Part shown: one piece after another, positions 34,861 through 43,844 of the stretch
Layout of the letters: each line of letters opens with the position of its first letter
Numbering within the stretch: the stretch's first letter is position 1
Assembly (NCBI RefSeq): GCF_002270415.1
Contig: NZ_NNRI01000017.1
Coordinates: 1-64,000, forward strand
Reading direction: 5' to 3'
Source of the DNA: Mesorhizobium sophorae
GTDB lineage: Bacteria; Pseudomonadota; Alphaproteobacteria; Rhizobiales; Rhizobiaceae
Length of the DNA: 64,000 bases
Position numbers and translations under genes: made by a program
Notes under the pieces: model-generated
Told to the model about the DNA's origin: nothing
The model's input: the letters and a program-made list of their open reading frames with translations, nothing else
The model's database searches: none

Positions 34861-35240
34861 TGGTCAAACGCCGTCGGGGCGCACCAACGCCATCGGTCAT
34901 CGACCGCGACTGGCCGCACCAGGTTGCGCTGCCGGATGACCTCTGTACCGACAGGAACTTCACCGTGATCGCAACGTTCTGTCGGGATCGAGGGCTAAAG
35001 CACCAGACGCGGCAGGTGCAGGCGATATGGCCGAACGGCAAATATGAAACCTATCGGGTCCATTGCTTCAGCGATGCCGCATCCGCAGCGCCGTTCCTTG
35101 ATCACTTCGAGGGCTTGATGTTCGATCCGAGGCGGGATCGGGAAAATGGCAAGGTGCGGGGCGTCTGGCGCCGCACGGGCGAATACGCGCCGGTTCTCGA
35201 TCTCGGTCCGCTCAGCGTGCCGAAGATCCTGCGCAGCTAA
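34860..35240 (+). CDS. Unknown 126-aa protein, second gene of the LexA-boxed operon
   Basis: Starts at a GTG that overlaps the stop of the upstream gene by one base. The protein is basic at the N-terminus (MVKRRRGAPTPSV). It then shows a small alpha/beta pattern with ATFCRDRGLKHQTRQVQAIW and a W-containing C-terminal half (GVWRRTGEYAPVLDLGPL). It probably works with the 34106 product. No motif is recognised. It is convergent with the SRAP gene, one base apart. Confidence 0.6.
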   Translation: MVKRRRGAPTPSVIDRDWPHQVALPDDLCTDRNFTVIATFCRDRGLKHQTRQVQAIWPNGKYETYRVHCFSDAASAAPFLDHFEGLMFDPRRDRENGKVRGVWRRTGEYAPVLDLGPLSVPKILRS

Positions 35241-35241
35241 G

Positions 35242-35835
35242 TCACGGGCTTTCGGGGCGAACTGTCTCCACCGAGAGCGATCCGGCTGGAAGCGGCCGCA
35301 AAAGCTCGGCCTCAGGCTTTGTCAGATTAATCCAGGCCGCCCAATCCTCGGGCTGAAGCACGACCACCTGCCGATTGTGATATGGCGCGACATCCGGCCC
35401 GGGATCGGTCGTCAGCATGGTGAAGGTCGGTGGCTTGTTGCCGACAGCTTCGCGCCAAAGCCCCGCGACGGCCATGAATGGAGAGCCGTTGAGCGTGAAG
35501 CGATGTTTAGCTTTCGGATATTTCTTGCCTGTGAACTCGAAGAACGCGGACGCAGGAACGAGGCAGCGCTTGCTGTTTCCGAACTGCCGGCCTTCGGAGC
35601 GAAAGTTGAAGACCGGCCCACCTTTGGGTCCGGTCGGCGGAAATCCGAACGTCATCGATGCCAGTTCGATCGTGTCGTCTCCAGCACGCATGATCGGCGC
35701 TGGGTCGTTGATGCGGACGTCATCCGCCTGTGGCAGATCGAGTTCGGTCTGGTGGCTGGGGATTTTGAGCGCCAGCGACGCCATCATCCGGCAATATTCA
35801 GCCCAGAGGACATGCTGTTCATAGTCGTTGCACAT
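35242..35835 (-). CDS. SRAP / YedK-type SOS response-associated protein (HMCES family)
   Basis: A 197-aa protein with the SRAP active site: C2 right after the start Met (MCN), N77 and R79 in NFRSEG, E100 in FFEF and H153 in PYHNR. SRAP proteins trap abasic sites in single-stranded DNA through a thiazolidine link to Cys2, shielding them during replication. The initiator Met must be removed to expose Cys2, which fixes the start at 35835. Island and phage copies are common. It neighbours the LexA-boxed operon, and the grouping suggests a damage-tolerance cassette. Confidence 0.9.
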   Translation of the reverse strand: MCNDYEQHVLWAEYCRMMASLALKIPSHQTELDLPQADDVRINDPAPIMRAGDDTIELASMTFGFPPTGPKGGPVFNFRSEGRQFGNSKRCLVPASAFFEFTGKKYPKAKHRFTLNGSPFMAVAGLWREAVGNKPPTFTMLTTDPGPDVAPYHNRQVVVLQPEDWAAWINLTKPEAELLRPLPAGSLSVETVRPESP

Positions 35836-35906
35836 GGGAGGCTCCGGAACTGGGCGACTTGTTCAGAGTAGGGCAATCGAGGCCACGATGAAAAGCGGAT
35901 CGGCGC

Positions 35907-36170
35907 TCAACCAAACGGATCCCGCTCAACGAGGATGTCTGCCTCCTTTGCGGCCTCGACAAAGGCTTTGCGTGCATCACAGGTTTCTTTCAGACCCTCA
36001 AGCACGCCAAGGCAGGCTTTGCGGGCAGCGACATGTTTTTTGTCGGTCACCGCCGGCCATCGGTTCAGCAAGATGTCCGCTGCCTGGGCTACTCGGTCCA
36101 CGGTATAGACCATGTTCCTCGACCTGCCGAGCGCCACATGTACAGGCCTTTCAAATCGCTGATCTTGCAC
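35907..36170 (-). CDS. DUF982 family protein
   Basis: An 87-aa protein starting at a GTG four bases after a strong AGGAGG. It shows the DUF982 pattern: F-E-R-P-V-H-V near the start, AADILLNRWP, ARKACLGVLEG and ARKAFVEAAKEADI. The family is largely restricted to alphaproteobacteria and its function is unknown. Choosing the GTG rather than the ATG eight codons upstream gives the family's usual length and ribosome-binding position. Confidence 0.8.
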   Translation of the reverse strand: MQDQRFERPVHVALGRSRNMVYTVDRVAQAADILLNRWPAVTDKKHVAARKACLGVLEGLKETCDARKAFVEAAKEADILVERDPFG

Positions 36171-36375
36171 GCAACCTCCTGAGCGCGACCCCAACTCAAT
36201 TCGCGATCAGGAGATAGGTTCCTGTTCTGGGCCGAAGCCAACGTAGTATGGCGCGATACAATGCGACTGATCGCGCTGGCCGCTCTCCGCCGTTTCCTGC
36301 GGCGCGCACAAGACGGGCCGACTGGTCAATTGCTGACGGATTGTCTACCAGCATCCCTATTGGAGGGGGGCTGCC

Positions 36376-38337
36376 ATGCGATGGGACGACAAGAAGACGC
36401 CGGCGCTGTGGGGATTGTTCTATCAACTCGGTTCGGGTGTCCCCCGCGGAAAGGGGCGCAGGATCACTGTCTTCGAGAAGGAGCCCATTTCCACCGGGCT
36501 CGTTCACGACGCAATCGACGAACTTCGCGCCGAGGAGAACGTCAGGCTCGCAACGGCCGATCACCTTGCGGCTATCGCAGCCCTCGTCGGGAGACCATCC
36601 GACAAGGGCGACGCTGCGACCCCCGGACTTATGAGCGGGCTGCAGGACGTAGTAGACCAACGCTGGGACCTCGCGCGCGAGCTTGCGGCTGTCTCCCTGG
36701 CATACGGGCAGCGTCGACGACAGGTCATGCTGGCGCTCCCGCGGCTGGTAGCCTCACCGGAGATGCTCGATGCGATCTGCGACGCTCTTGAGAACGACGA
36801 TCTCACGTATCTGGGCCACGATCTTGACTACGGGTCGCTTTCGGTGCCGACACGCGATCAGATCCGGCGCTTGCTCTCACTCGCCCACAAGGAAACCGGT
36901 GGCGATCTCGCAGCAGTCGCCATGCGTTCGATGAGCCACCTCCAAGGCTGGTCCTCCTGGTTGAAGCTCTTCGGTATTCTCTTCATCCATCCAGAGCTCG
37001 CCGAACCAAGACGAGCGATCAAGCCCCACTATGACATAGACGGACATCATTGGCATCGGCAGCAGGCGGTGTCGCAGAAGGCGATGTCGGAGCTGTGGGA
37101 CGCACTGACCTCCGACCCACGGGTGCAGGATGTTGCCCGAATGGTGCAGGACCTGGATGGCGTGCTGAGGAACGCCCCGCCAGATCTGCGAACGGTCTAT
37201 TCGAACGACATGCTCTCGCTGACAGGGAACGACAGCGACCTGCGCAAGGCCGCGATCGAAGCGTTGCTATGGTTCGGAAGGGGGCGGACCGGCGACTTCG
37301 CCCTCTACACCGCCATGGAGATAGTACGCTCGGACGATGTTGCGCTTATGCAGGAACTGACGAACCATCCCGATCGCGAAACGCAGTACCGCGCCAAGCA
37401 GGTCGCGCTGGCCAATGATCAGGAATTTGGCGAGGGGCGCGCATGGCCAAGGCCGAAACGGATCGGGGTCGCCGATCGCCTCTATAGCCTGACCCTTGCG
37501 CAGGACGACCGAGCGCAGAATGGGCGCACCTGGTTGGGCGACAGCCTGCTGGAGAGCATGATCGAGCGGACTGTCCTGGATCTGGAGACGCAGGTCGCCA
37601 ATGAATATCCGCTTCATCACGGTGTCGGAGAAGAGAAGCTGATGGAGCGCTTCTTTACCATGCTGTCGGATCGGTTCGAGGCTCTCGATCTGGCGTTCCT
37701 GGACACAGCCAGAGCCCTGGGCAGCGGACGACGAACGAGCGTCCGGATGCAGTATCGCTCGATCGACAAGTCGGAGGAGGGCAAGGCGGGCATAGCCAGA
37801 CCCGGCCAAGAGGGGCCGTCAAAGACTTTCGCGGCGGATCTATGCCTGATCATCGATCCGTACGTGAACGGAAGACCGCTGGGACGCCGGGCCACGCTTG
37901 TGCAGGCCAAGCGCCTCTATCCCCGCGATCGAGCCGATGCGTCCAAGGGCTGGAACCACTCGTATCAGTTGGATACACAACAGACCACCGACCTCGTCCG
38001 TCAGACCAGTTCGTCGATCTTCCTCTTTCAGGGCCCGGGACTCGCCGGCCGCGGGCTGCCCGTGCTGCCCGCCCAATTGGTAAGCGACCTGGCTAACAAC
38101 CAGAGCGCCACAGGAAACGTGCTCGCCGCGGATGCCGTCGGCACCGCGTCGCGATCGTTCGCGGACTGGTTCACCTACGACCTGCTGGCACTGCGTGTCG
38201 GCGACCCGTACGGGCCTCTCGTCGCCAAGGCTGAAAAGTCCTCGGGGTCCATGCCCTACGACCTTTTCCGTTACGGCGCCGTGGAAGTGCAGGTGATGGT
38301 GGACGAACCGATCAAGGGCGGTGACATCGAATCATAG
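36376..38337 (+). CDS. Large unknown protein with a nuclease-like C-terminal domain
   Basis: A 653-aa protein. Residues ~60-420 are helix-rich with repeated hydrophobic-charged patterns that look like a HEAT-type or helical sensor region. The C-terminal region (~485-520) has ADLCLIID (D488, D492), then 18 residues later LVQAK (Q510, K512), which fits a PD-(D/E)XK variant with Q in place of the second acid. Ser/Thr-rich SSSIFLFQGPG follows. It starts with ATG after GGAGGGGGGC. A sensor plus nuclease on one chain is typical of single-gene defence systems, but the family is not recognised. Confidence 0.55.
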   Translation: MRWDDKKTPALWGLFYQLGSGVPRGKGRRITVFEKEPISTGLVHDAIDELRAEENVRLATADHLAAIAALVGRPSDKGDAATPGLMSGLQDVVDQRWDLARELAAVSLAYGQRRRQVMLALPRLVASPEMLDAICDALENDDLTYLGHDLDYGSLSVPTRDQIRRLLSLAHKETGGDLAAVAMRSMSHLQGWSSWLKLFGILFIHPELAEPRRAIKPHYDIDGHHWHRQQAVSQKAMSELWDALTSDPRVQDVARMVQDLDGVLRNAPPDLRTVYSNDMLSLTGNDSDLRKAAIEALLWFGRGRTGDFALYTAMEIVRSDDVALMQELTNHPDRETQYRAKQVALANDQEFGEGRAWPRPKRIGVADRLYSLTLAQDDRAQNGRTWLGDSLLESMIERTVLDLETQVANEYPLHHGVGEEKLMERFFTMLSDRFEALDLAFLDTARALGSGRRTSVRMQYRSIDKSEEGKAGIARPGQEGPSKTFAADLCLIIDPYVNGRPLGRRATLVQAKRLYPRDRADASKGWNHSYQLDTQQTTDLVRQTSSSIFLFQGPGLAGRGLPVLPAQLVSDLANNQSATGNVLAADAVGTASRSFADWFTYDLLALRVGDPYGPLVAKAEKSSGSMPYDLFRYGAVEVQVMVDEPIKGGDIES

Positions 38338-38339
38338 GC

Positions 38340-38368
38340 GATGCAGATAGCGCCGGAGGCGGGCCGAT
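38340..38368. repeat. Remnant of the dispersed palindromic repeat
   Basis: Bases 38345-38368 share the repeat's middle (ATAGCGCCGGAGGCGGG) without the outer arms or the GGAGCGTC half. It lies directly after the stop of the 653-aa gene. Confidence 0.4.
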
Positions 38369-38479
38369 GAACAATCCTGGCAACGGAGCCAGGCGGCGAC
38401 CGCAGCTGCGCGGACCTGCTCAGCGTGCCAGCGCCGCGTGTCACTGCCTCTAATTCACACGTTTATTTGGAGCATGGGT

Positions 38480-39106
38480 ATGGTCGGTGAGATCGATTTG
38501 GTGAATGTCGGCGCGGCGTCTGGAAGGTTCTTTCGGCTCTACCACGCGCACTGTGTTTCACCGAATCCTGATACGCTGTTTTCGTTGCTTGAGGCCGGAC
38601 ACAGTCTGAACGATCGGCTGAAGGTTGGAATAGACCTCGATTTCTTCGACGTTCCGGAATTTACGGCCCTGAAGTGCCTTAGGAACTTCTTCCATCATCA
38701 ACAGGAATTGCGGCACGTCATCAGGCTCATTCCGATCGGGAACTACCCGATCGTGACGGATTTGATGACTTTGTGCCTCGTCCCGCGCGATATCGTCACC
38801 GCGGCGATTGAAGAGACACGAGGACGGCGCCAGGAAGAGACGCGGCAAGCCTGTCATGACGTGTTCCACTGGTATGGCACGGTCGTGAACATCAACCCGT
38901 CCCTGTTCAACTTCGTAGTCCTGGCTTACGAGCGCCTGAAAAATCGAGGTGTCCCACTAGCGGGAGAAGCGGTTGAAGAATTCGAGGTCAGTTACCGCCA
39001 TGAAGAAGAGAATGGCCTTCCGCACCTGGTCGGCGGAAGGCTGGCGACGCTGGCTGGAGACATCAACCAACTCCTGAGTGACATTATGAACACAAAAGGG
39101 TTCTAA
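38480..39106 (+). CDS. Possible HEPN-like protein
   Basis: A 208-aa, mainly helical protein. Residues ~66-85 (FTALKCLRNFFHHQQELRHV) contain R-x4-H spacing (RNFFHH) as in HEPN ribonuclease-type domains, and a second helix bundle follows (ETRGRRQEETRQACHDVFHWYGTV in two runs). HEPN proteins act as RNases or structural partners in toxin-antitoxin and abortive infection systems. The start at 38480 is chosen for GGAG seven bases upstream; ATG 38474 is equivalent. No antitoxin is adjacent, and its only near neighbour is the 653-aa gene. Confidence 0.45.
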   Translation: MVGEIDLVNVGAASGRFFRLYHAHCVSPNPDTLFSLLEAGHSLNDRLKVGIDLDFFDVPEFTALKCLRNFFHHQQELRHVIRLIPIGNYPIVTDLMTLCLVPRDIVTAAIEETRGRRQEETRQACHDVFHWYGTVVNINPSLFNFVVLAYERLKNRGVPLAGEAVEEFEVSYRHEEENGLPHLVGGRLATLAGDINQLLSDIMNTKGF

Positions 39107-39239
39107 CGGCTCGATGACGGTCGCGCTGAGCGAACGGCTCGAGTTTCACTTGCGGCCGCCAAACCGCCCAGTGAGCGGACTGGCCAGGATTCGGCTAGCC
39201 ACTTCGATATGGAGAGGCGCCGCCGTTCCGACTCCGCGA

Positions 39240-39845
39240 CAGGCGGCCTCCTTAGAGGCACTCTTTACTTCCAGTCCTCGCCCCAGATCATCACCGTGTG
39301 ACCAGGCGAGACCTCGCGATACTGACGCGCGGGCGGGGGGCCTGATCCCGCTCTTGATCTCGTCATTCGCGACCGGGCGTTTCTGCAGGCGCCGGGCCGG
39401 ATCGGCAATGGGCACCGCGGCCAGCAGCCGTTTGGTGTACGGATGCTGCGGGTTCTGGAAGATAGCCTCGCGAGGTCCGGTCTCCTGCAACGCGGTGGCT
39501 GACACGTTCGACCACAGTCATGTCGTGCGATATGAACAGATAGGCAAGGCCCATCTCCGCTTGCAGGTCGAGCATGAGATTGACCACCTGGGCCTTGACC
39601 GACACGTCGAGCGCCGACACGGCCTCGTCCGCTACGATCAGCTCGGTTCGAGTACGAGCGCGCGCGCACTGCAGATGCGCTGGCGCTGGCCACCGGAGAA
39701 CTCGTGCGGATAGCGCCTGGACATCTCCGGCTCCGGGCCCACGCGGCACAGCACCTCAGTCGTGCCCGCTTCGTGCGCGGCGTAGCCAGGAGCTGGCTGG
39801 TCTCTGCCCGGCTATGAATCGGATGCGCCTTGGCACAGCATTGTA
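39240..39845 (-). pseudogene. Degraded oligopeptide ABC transporter ATP-binding gene
   Basis: Pieces in different minus-strand frames match the second half of DppF/OppF-type ATPases: HEFSGG-Q-R (signature), ELIVADEAVSALDVSVKAQ (Walker B, D-loop), YLFISHDMTVVERVS, then, after a deletion of about ten residues, GPREAIFQNPQHPYTKRLLAAVP near the C-terminus. Several frameshifts and the loss of the Walker A half show it is debris. It marks an old junction between the 653-aa/HEPN block and the AbiE block. Confidence 0.8.
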
Positions 39846-40048
39846 ATCGGTCAGCGAGGCCGTTCCGACAACCAGATCCCACCGGCCGTTTGTCGTGTGA
39901 GTTGTCGAGACTTCAGGGAGATCGTTCGTTCGTTTGTATGCAGTAATTCACTATTTATGTAAATTATCGATGGTAAGGCAATGGACATTGCCGCAGGGCG
40001 GGTGTTACCCTATACTCCTAAGTTCGCACTTTCTGCTAAGTGGTGCAT

Positions 40049-40858
40049 ATGAAACAAAACACCGCTCGCCTTCCGCAAGGTCGCGCACAATTGGTTCGCG
40101 TCATATCCACAGCGGGCGACGTGATCCACGTGGATGACGTTGCCGGCGCATTGCAACTCGACCGCACGGCCGCCGCCCAGCGCCTTTCGCGTTGGACCGA
40201 GCAGGGTTGGCTGAGGCGGGTTGGCCGGGGCGCCTACGTTGCAGCGTCAATCGATACCATGGGGTCCGACCGCGTCCTTGACGATCCTTGGGTTCTCGTC
40301 CCCGCGCTCTTTGCCCCAGCCTATATCGGCGGACGCACGGCAGCCGAGCATTGGGATCTAACTGAGCAAATCTTCAAGGACGTCCTCGTGATGACGGCAC
40401 AGGCCCTGCGCCAGAAACGCCAAGAGCGACACGGGATGCTGTTCTCGTTGAAGCACATCGATGAACGGAAGCTCTTTGGCACGAAGAACGTCTGGCGCCA
40501 TCAGACCCGCGTGCCCGTGTCCGATGTGCACCGCACGGTCGTCGACATGCTGGATGACCCTGCGATCGGCGGCGGCATTCAGCATGTAGCCGATTGCGTT
40601 GCCGCCTACATGCGACGCGGTGATCGTGACGATGAGAAGCTCATCGAATACGCGATGCGTCTTGGCAACGGCGCCGTCTTTAAACGCCTCGGGTTTCTCG
40701 CCGAGCGCTTGCCCAACGGTGCTGACCTTGCCCGCCTTTGCGAGAACCATCTCAGCGGCGGCCATGCGAAGCTCGATCCAGCCCAGGACGGCCCGCGCGT
40801 CGAGACAAAGTGGCGGCTGCGCGTACCCCAGCGATGGGCTCGCGAGGGAACCACATGA
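40049..40858 (+). CDS. abiEi: AbiEi-type antitoxin
   Basis: A 269-aa protein. The N-terminal winged helix (residues 15-65, VISTAGDVIHVDDVAGALQL then WLRRVGRGAYV) is the AbiEi antitoxin DNA-binding domain. The C-terminal part (WVLVPALFAPAYIGGRTAAEHW, VPVSDVHRTVVDML, HVADCVAAYM) matches the AbiEi C-terminal domain. In type IV toxin-antitoxin systems AbiEi represses its own operon and counteracts the nucleotidyltransferase AbiEii. The start at 40049 avoids a GTG-type extension. The stop overlaps the toxin start (ATGA). The AT-rich 90 bases upstream are the likely promoter. Confidence 0.88.
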   Translation: MKQNTARLPQGRAQLVRVISTAGDVIHVDDVAGALQLDRTAAAQRLSRWTEQGWLRRVGRGAYVAASIDTMGSDRVLDDPWVLVPALFAPAYIGGRTAAEHWDLTEQIFKDVLVMTAQALRQKRQERHGMLFSLKHIDERKLFGTKNVWRHQTRVPVSDVHRTVVDMLDDPAIGGGIQHVADCVAAYMRRGDRDDEKLIEYAMRLGNGAVFKRLGFLAERLPNGADLARLCENHLSGGHAKLDPAQDGPRVETKWRLRVPQRWAREGTT

Positions 40859-42315
40859 TCGACAAGCGCGAAATCCTCACAATCTCCCAGCAGACATCCC
40901 TCACCCCACACGTCGTGGAGAAGGACTATGTCCTCGGTTGGATGCTCGCGGGCATCTATGGGCATGAGGATCTTGCGGAGAACTGGGTCTTTAAGGGTGG
41001 CACTTGCCTGAAGAAATGCTTCTTCGAGACCTACCGATTTTCCGAAGACTTGGATTTCACGCTTATCAAACCGGAGCACCTTGACGCCGATTTCTTAAAG
41101 AACGCATTCTCTGAAATCGGTGAGTGGATTTACGAGCAGACAGGCATCGAGATTCCATCCGACAAGCAGGAATTCGAGATCTATGAGAACCCGAGGGGAC
41201 AGATTTCGTGCCAAGGCAAAATCAGCTACAAGGGTCCTGTTTCGTCGACCCATGCGCTTCCGCGGATCAAACTTGACCTGACAGCGGACGAGCGTGTCGT
41301 TCTCCCACCCGTTCGCGTCCAGATTTTCCATCCATACAGCGACGCTCCAGAAGACGGCATTGAGGTCCTGGCTTACGATTACATCGAAGCGTTCGCAGAA
41401 AAGTTCCGGGCACTCGCCGAACGGACCCGCCCACGCGATCTCTATGACGTCGTACACCTGTACCGAAACGCTGAGGCACGTCCAGATCCGAAGCGCTTCA
41501 TGGACGTTCTGCGCGCCAAGTGCGTGTTCAAGGGCATCGGTATCCCCCGCATAGCTGACCTTGAGCAGCATCGCGCTGACCTTGAGGCTGGCTGGATTCA
41601 CATGCTGGAACACCAGCTTCCCGCGCTTCTGCCAGTTGCGACTTTCTGGGACGCGCTGCCAGAAATCTTCGCCTGGCTCGAGGGCAACATCGCACGACCC
41701 CTCGCAGCGATGCCTATCGGCGCCGGCGACACGCTGATCCGCGAACGCATCATAGCTTTTCCCACGGGCGGCCCGGGCCAGAACTTCGTCGAGACGATCC
41801 GCTTCGCTGCGGCCAATCGGCTTCTTGTGGAAATCGACTACCGCGACAAACAGGGCAACCGCTCAACGCGCGCGATCGAAGCCTACTCCCTACGTCGGTC
41901 GCAATCAGGGGACGTGCTGCTCATGGCAGTACGCGCGGACAACGGACAGTCGCGCAGTTATCTCGTCGATAGCATCCTTGGGGTCAAAGCTACCCAGACA
42001 TCATTCTCGCCGCGATACCCCATCGAACTCACGCCATCTGGCCCCCAGGGTGTCCCGCAGACGAAGTACTCTGGTTCAGGAGGAGGGTTCGGCTTGCGCC
42101 GTGCGCCGGTTATTCGGCGTTCGCAAGCCCGGAGCGCGACGCGTAGCACAGGCTTCGCGGGGCTAAGCGGCCCAACCTACGTCTTTAAGTGTTCGGTCTG
42201 CGGAAAGACCTTCAATAAAAAGAGCTATGACGCAACGTTGAACAAGCACAAGAACAACCGCACTGGCTACGAATGCTATGGCACGTTCGGAATTTACGTG
42301 AGAACGAAATACTAG
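40855..42315 (+). CDS. abiEii: AbiEii nucleotidyltransferase toxin fused to WYL and zinc-finger domains
   Basis: A 486-aa protein. Residues 1-270 are an AbiEii/AbiGii nucleotidyltransferase with VFKGGTCLKK (45-54) and SEDLDF (63-68), the polymerase-beta-like catalytic motifs. Residues ~305-385 look like a WYL domain (ETIRFAAANRLLVEIDYRD, GDVLLMAVRADNGQSRSYLVD). The last ~45 residues hold CSVC (445-448), then H and C ligands in NKHKNNRTGYEC, a zinc-finger-like tail. WYL domains bind nucleic acids or ligands and regulate many defence systems. The fusion suggests a ligand- or nucleic-acid-gated toxin rather than a plain AbiE. It is coupled to abiEi by a four-base overlap. Confidence 0.82.
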   Translation: MIDKREILTISQQTSLTPHVVEKDYVLGWMLAGIYGHEDLAENWVFKGGTCLKKCFFETYRFSEDLDFTLIKPEHLDADFLKNAFSEIGEWIYEQTGIEIPSDKQEFEIYENPRGQISCQGKISYKGPVSSTHALPRIKLDLTADERVVLPPVRVQIFHPYSDAPEDGIEVLAYDYIEAFAEKFRALAERTRPRDLYDVVHLYRNAEARPDPKRFMDVLRAKCVFKGIGIPRIADLEQHRADLEAGWIHMLEHQLPALLPVATFWDALPEIFAWLEGNIARPLAAMPIGAGDTLIRERIIAFPTGGPGQNFVETIRFAAANRLLVEIDYRDKQGNRSTRAIEAYSLRRSQSGDVLLMAVRADNGQSRSYLVDSILGVKATQTSFSPRYPIELTPSGPQGVPQTKYSGSGGGFGLRRAPVIRRSQARSATRSTGFAGLSGPTYVFKCSVCGKTFNKKSYDATLNKHKNNRTGYECYGTFGIYVRTKY

Positions 42316-42373
42316 CGAGGCACCGCCGAATGGTTGATGAAAACCAACGCGGGGGAATGGACGAGACGGGTCA

Positions 42374-43693
42374 GTGGTGGTGACGCCGGATCAGCAACTC
42401 ATCGATGCCCTGACCGCCCTGTGGCGCATTCCGCGGCCAGGCCCGGATAAACTGCTGTCGGCACCGGCCTTCGTCGCACTGAGTGAACTCTGCGACCAGC
42501 GCTATGGTCGCGGCAAGGCCACCTTTGCGCTGAGCAGCGCGCTCAGGTCACTCGGCATGCCATGCGGGCTGCCGCGCGACCAATCGGGACTTGCGCTTGA
42601 CGTGCCGACGGCCGCGGCCACACTCGACGCAGCTTACACGCGTGTGATGACGGTGCGTCGATACATCTGCCCGCTCGATCTGGCCGACGATTTGCCACAG
42701 ATGACATTCGGCGGCGTGCGAGTTGGTCGGTTCAGTGCCGAAGAATTGGAGAGATTTTTCGATGCGCCGAGGCTCGCGCGCAACTTCCCAGCACAGCCGC
42801 TCGAATCCAACCGCCTTTCTAATTTCCATTGGCTGGTGGTTGAGGAAGCAGTGGAGGTTGATCCGAGACCCGAGGCGCGCGGGACCCCATTTCTGTTCGT
42901 GGACATGCGCCGGGACTACGGTGAGATCGAACCCCATCTGGGTCGGTTTCCTCCGGCCGTCGAAGGTGCACTGTTTTTCTTGCTGCTGGCCAGGTGGGAG
43001 GAGTGGTCGACGATGCAGGAGGTGGACTGGCGCGGCTTTCGCGTGCCGTGGATCTACACCCTTGATGAAGACCTTTTCATCCGGCCCGCGCGGCCACCCA
43101 GCCCAGACAGCCTTACGCTGGAGCCGTGGATGGTTCAGAACCATTGGGGTGAAGAGATCGAGATGGAGCGGCCGAGCACGCTGCCGCTCGATGACCGTGC
43201 CAAGACCGAGTTGCAACTCTTCACTGACTCATCTTGGACCGAGTTGCAGGCGGCGCGTGCAACGCCACTCTTTGAGACGCCGATAGTGCATTTTCTTGTC
43301 CGGGCCTTCCTCGCGGACGGTATCGATGAAGTAATGGCTCATATGACCGCGATCGAGGCGGCGCTTGGTCTGGAAAGCGACCACAGGCGCCAACTGCGGC
43401 CCAAGCCTGACCCGCATCCAAGAACCTCGCCGACCGAACGTGTCGCAGCCCGGATCGGTGCGGCGCTCACTGATGCCAAGGCAGTACAGGACTATAAGGG
43501 TCTGTTTGAACTGCGAAGCGCATTCGTCCACGGCCGGTCCGGACTACAGCCAATCTCAACCCCACAGCGCATCCTGGCGCGCAATTTGGCGCGACGCGCG
43601 GCGGGGGCATTGGTCGTACTGGCTGCGCAACCAGGTCGCTTGCGGGCGGCCGTGTTGGCCGACCTTCTCGATCAAGGCATTGTCTATCTATAG
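42374..43693 (+). CDS. Apea-HEPN-like protein
   Basis: A 439-aa protein. The C-terminal 130 residues (from LVRAFLADGIDEVMAHMTAI) include ALGLESDHR, RVAARIGAALTDAK and LFELRSAFVHGRSG. The LRSAFVHG helix carries the R-x4-H of Apea-like HEPN domains. The N-terminal 300 residues are unrecognised, with an aromatic PFLFVDMRRDYGEIEP segment. Apea HEPN proteins are found near defence genes and are thought to act as RNases or adaptors. It begins at a GTG 59 bases after the AbiEii stop, same strand, so it may be a third gene of the AbiE operon. Confidence 0.55.
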   Translation: MVVTPDQQLIDALTALWRIPRPGPDKLLSAPAFVALSELCDQRYGRGKATFALSSALRSLGMPCGLPRDQSGLALDVPTAAATLDAAYTRVMTVRRYICPLDLADDLPQMTFGGVRVGRFSAEELERFFDAPRLARNFPAQPLESNRLSNFHWLVVEEAVEVDPRPEARGTPFLFVDMRRDYGEIEPHLGRFPPAVEGALFFLLLARWEEWSTMQEVDWRGFRVPWIYTLDEDLFIRPARPPSPDSLTLEPWMVQNHWGEEIEMERPSTLPLDDRAKTELQLFTDSSWTELQAARATPLFETPIVHFLVRAFLADGIDEVMAHMTAIEAALGLESDHRRQLRPKPDPHPRTSPTERVAARIGAALTDAKAVQDYKGLFELRSAFVHGRSGLQPISTPQRILARNLARRAAGALVVLAAQPGRLRAAVLADLLDQGIVYL

Positions 43694-43844
43694 AACGGGT
43701 CCGCATCCACGATGTCGGTAGCCGGCCGCCGGCTATTTCCGCAATTGAAAGCCTCGTCCCGCATCAGTTTCTCAATGTAGCGCGCCACTCAACTGGCGGC
43801 ATCGTCCAGAAAAATGCCCCCTGTGGGCGAATCGCGAGCGGGTG

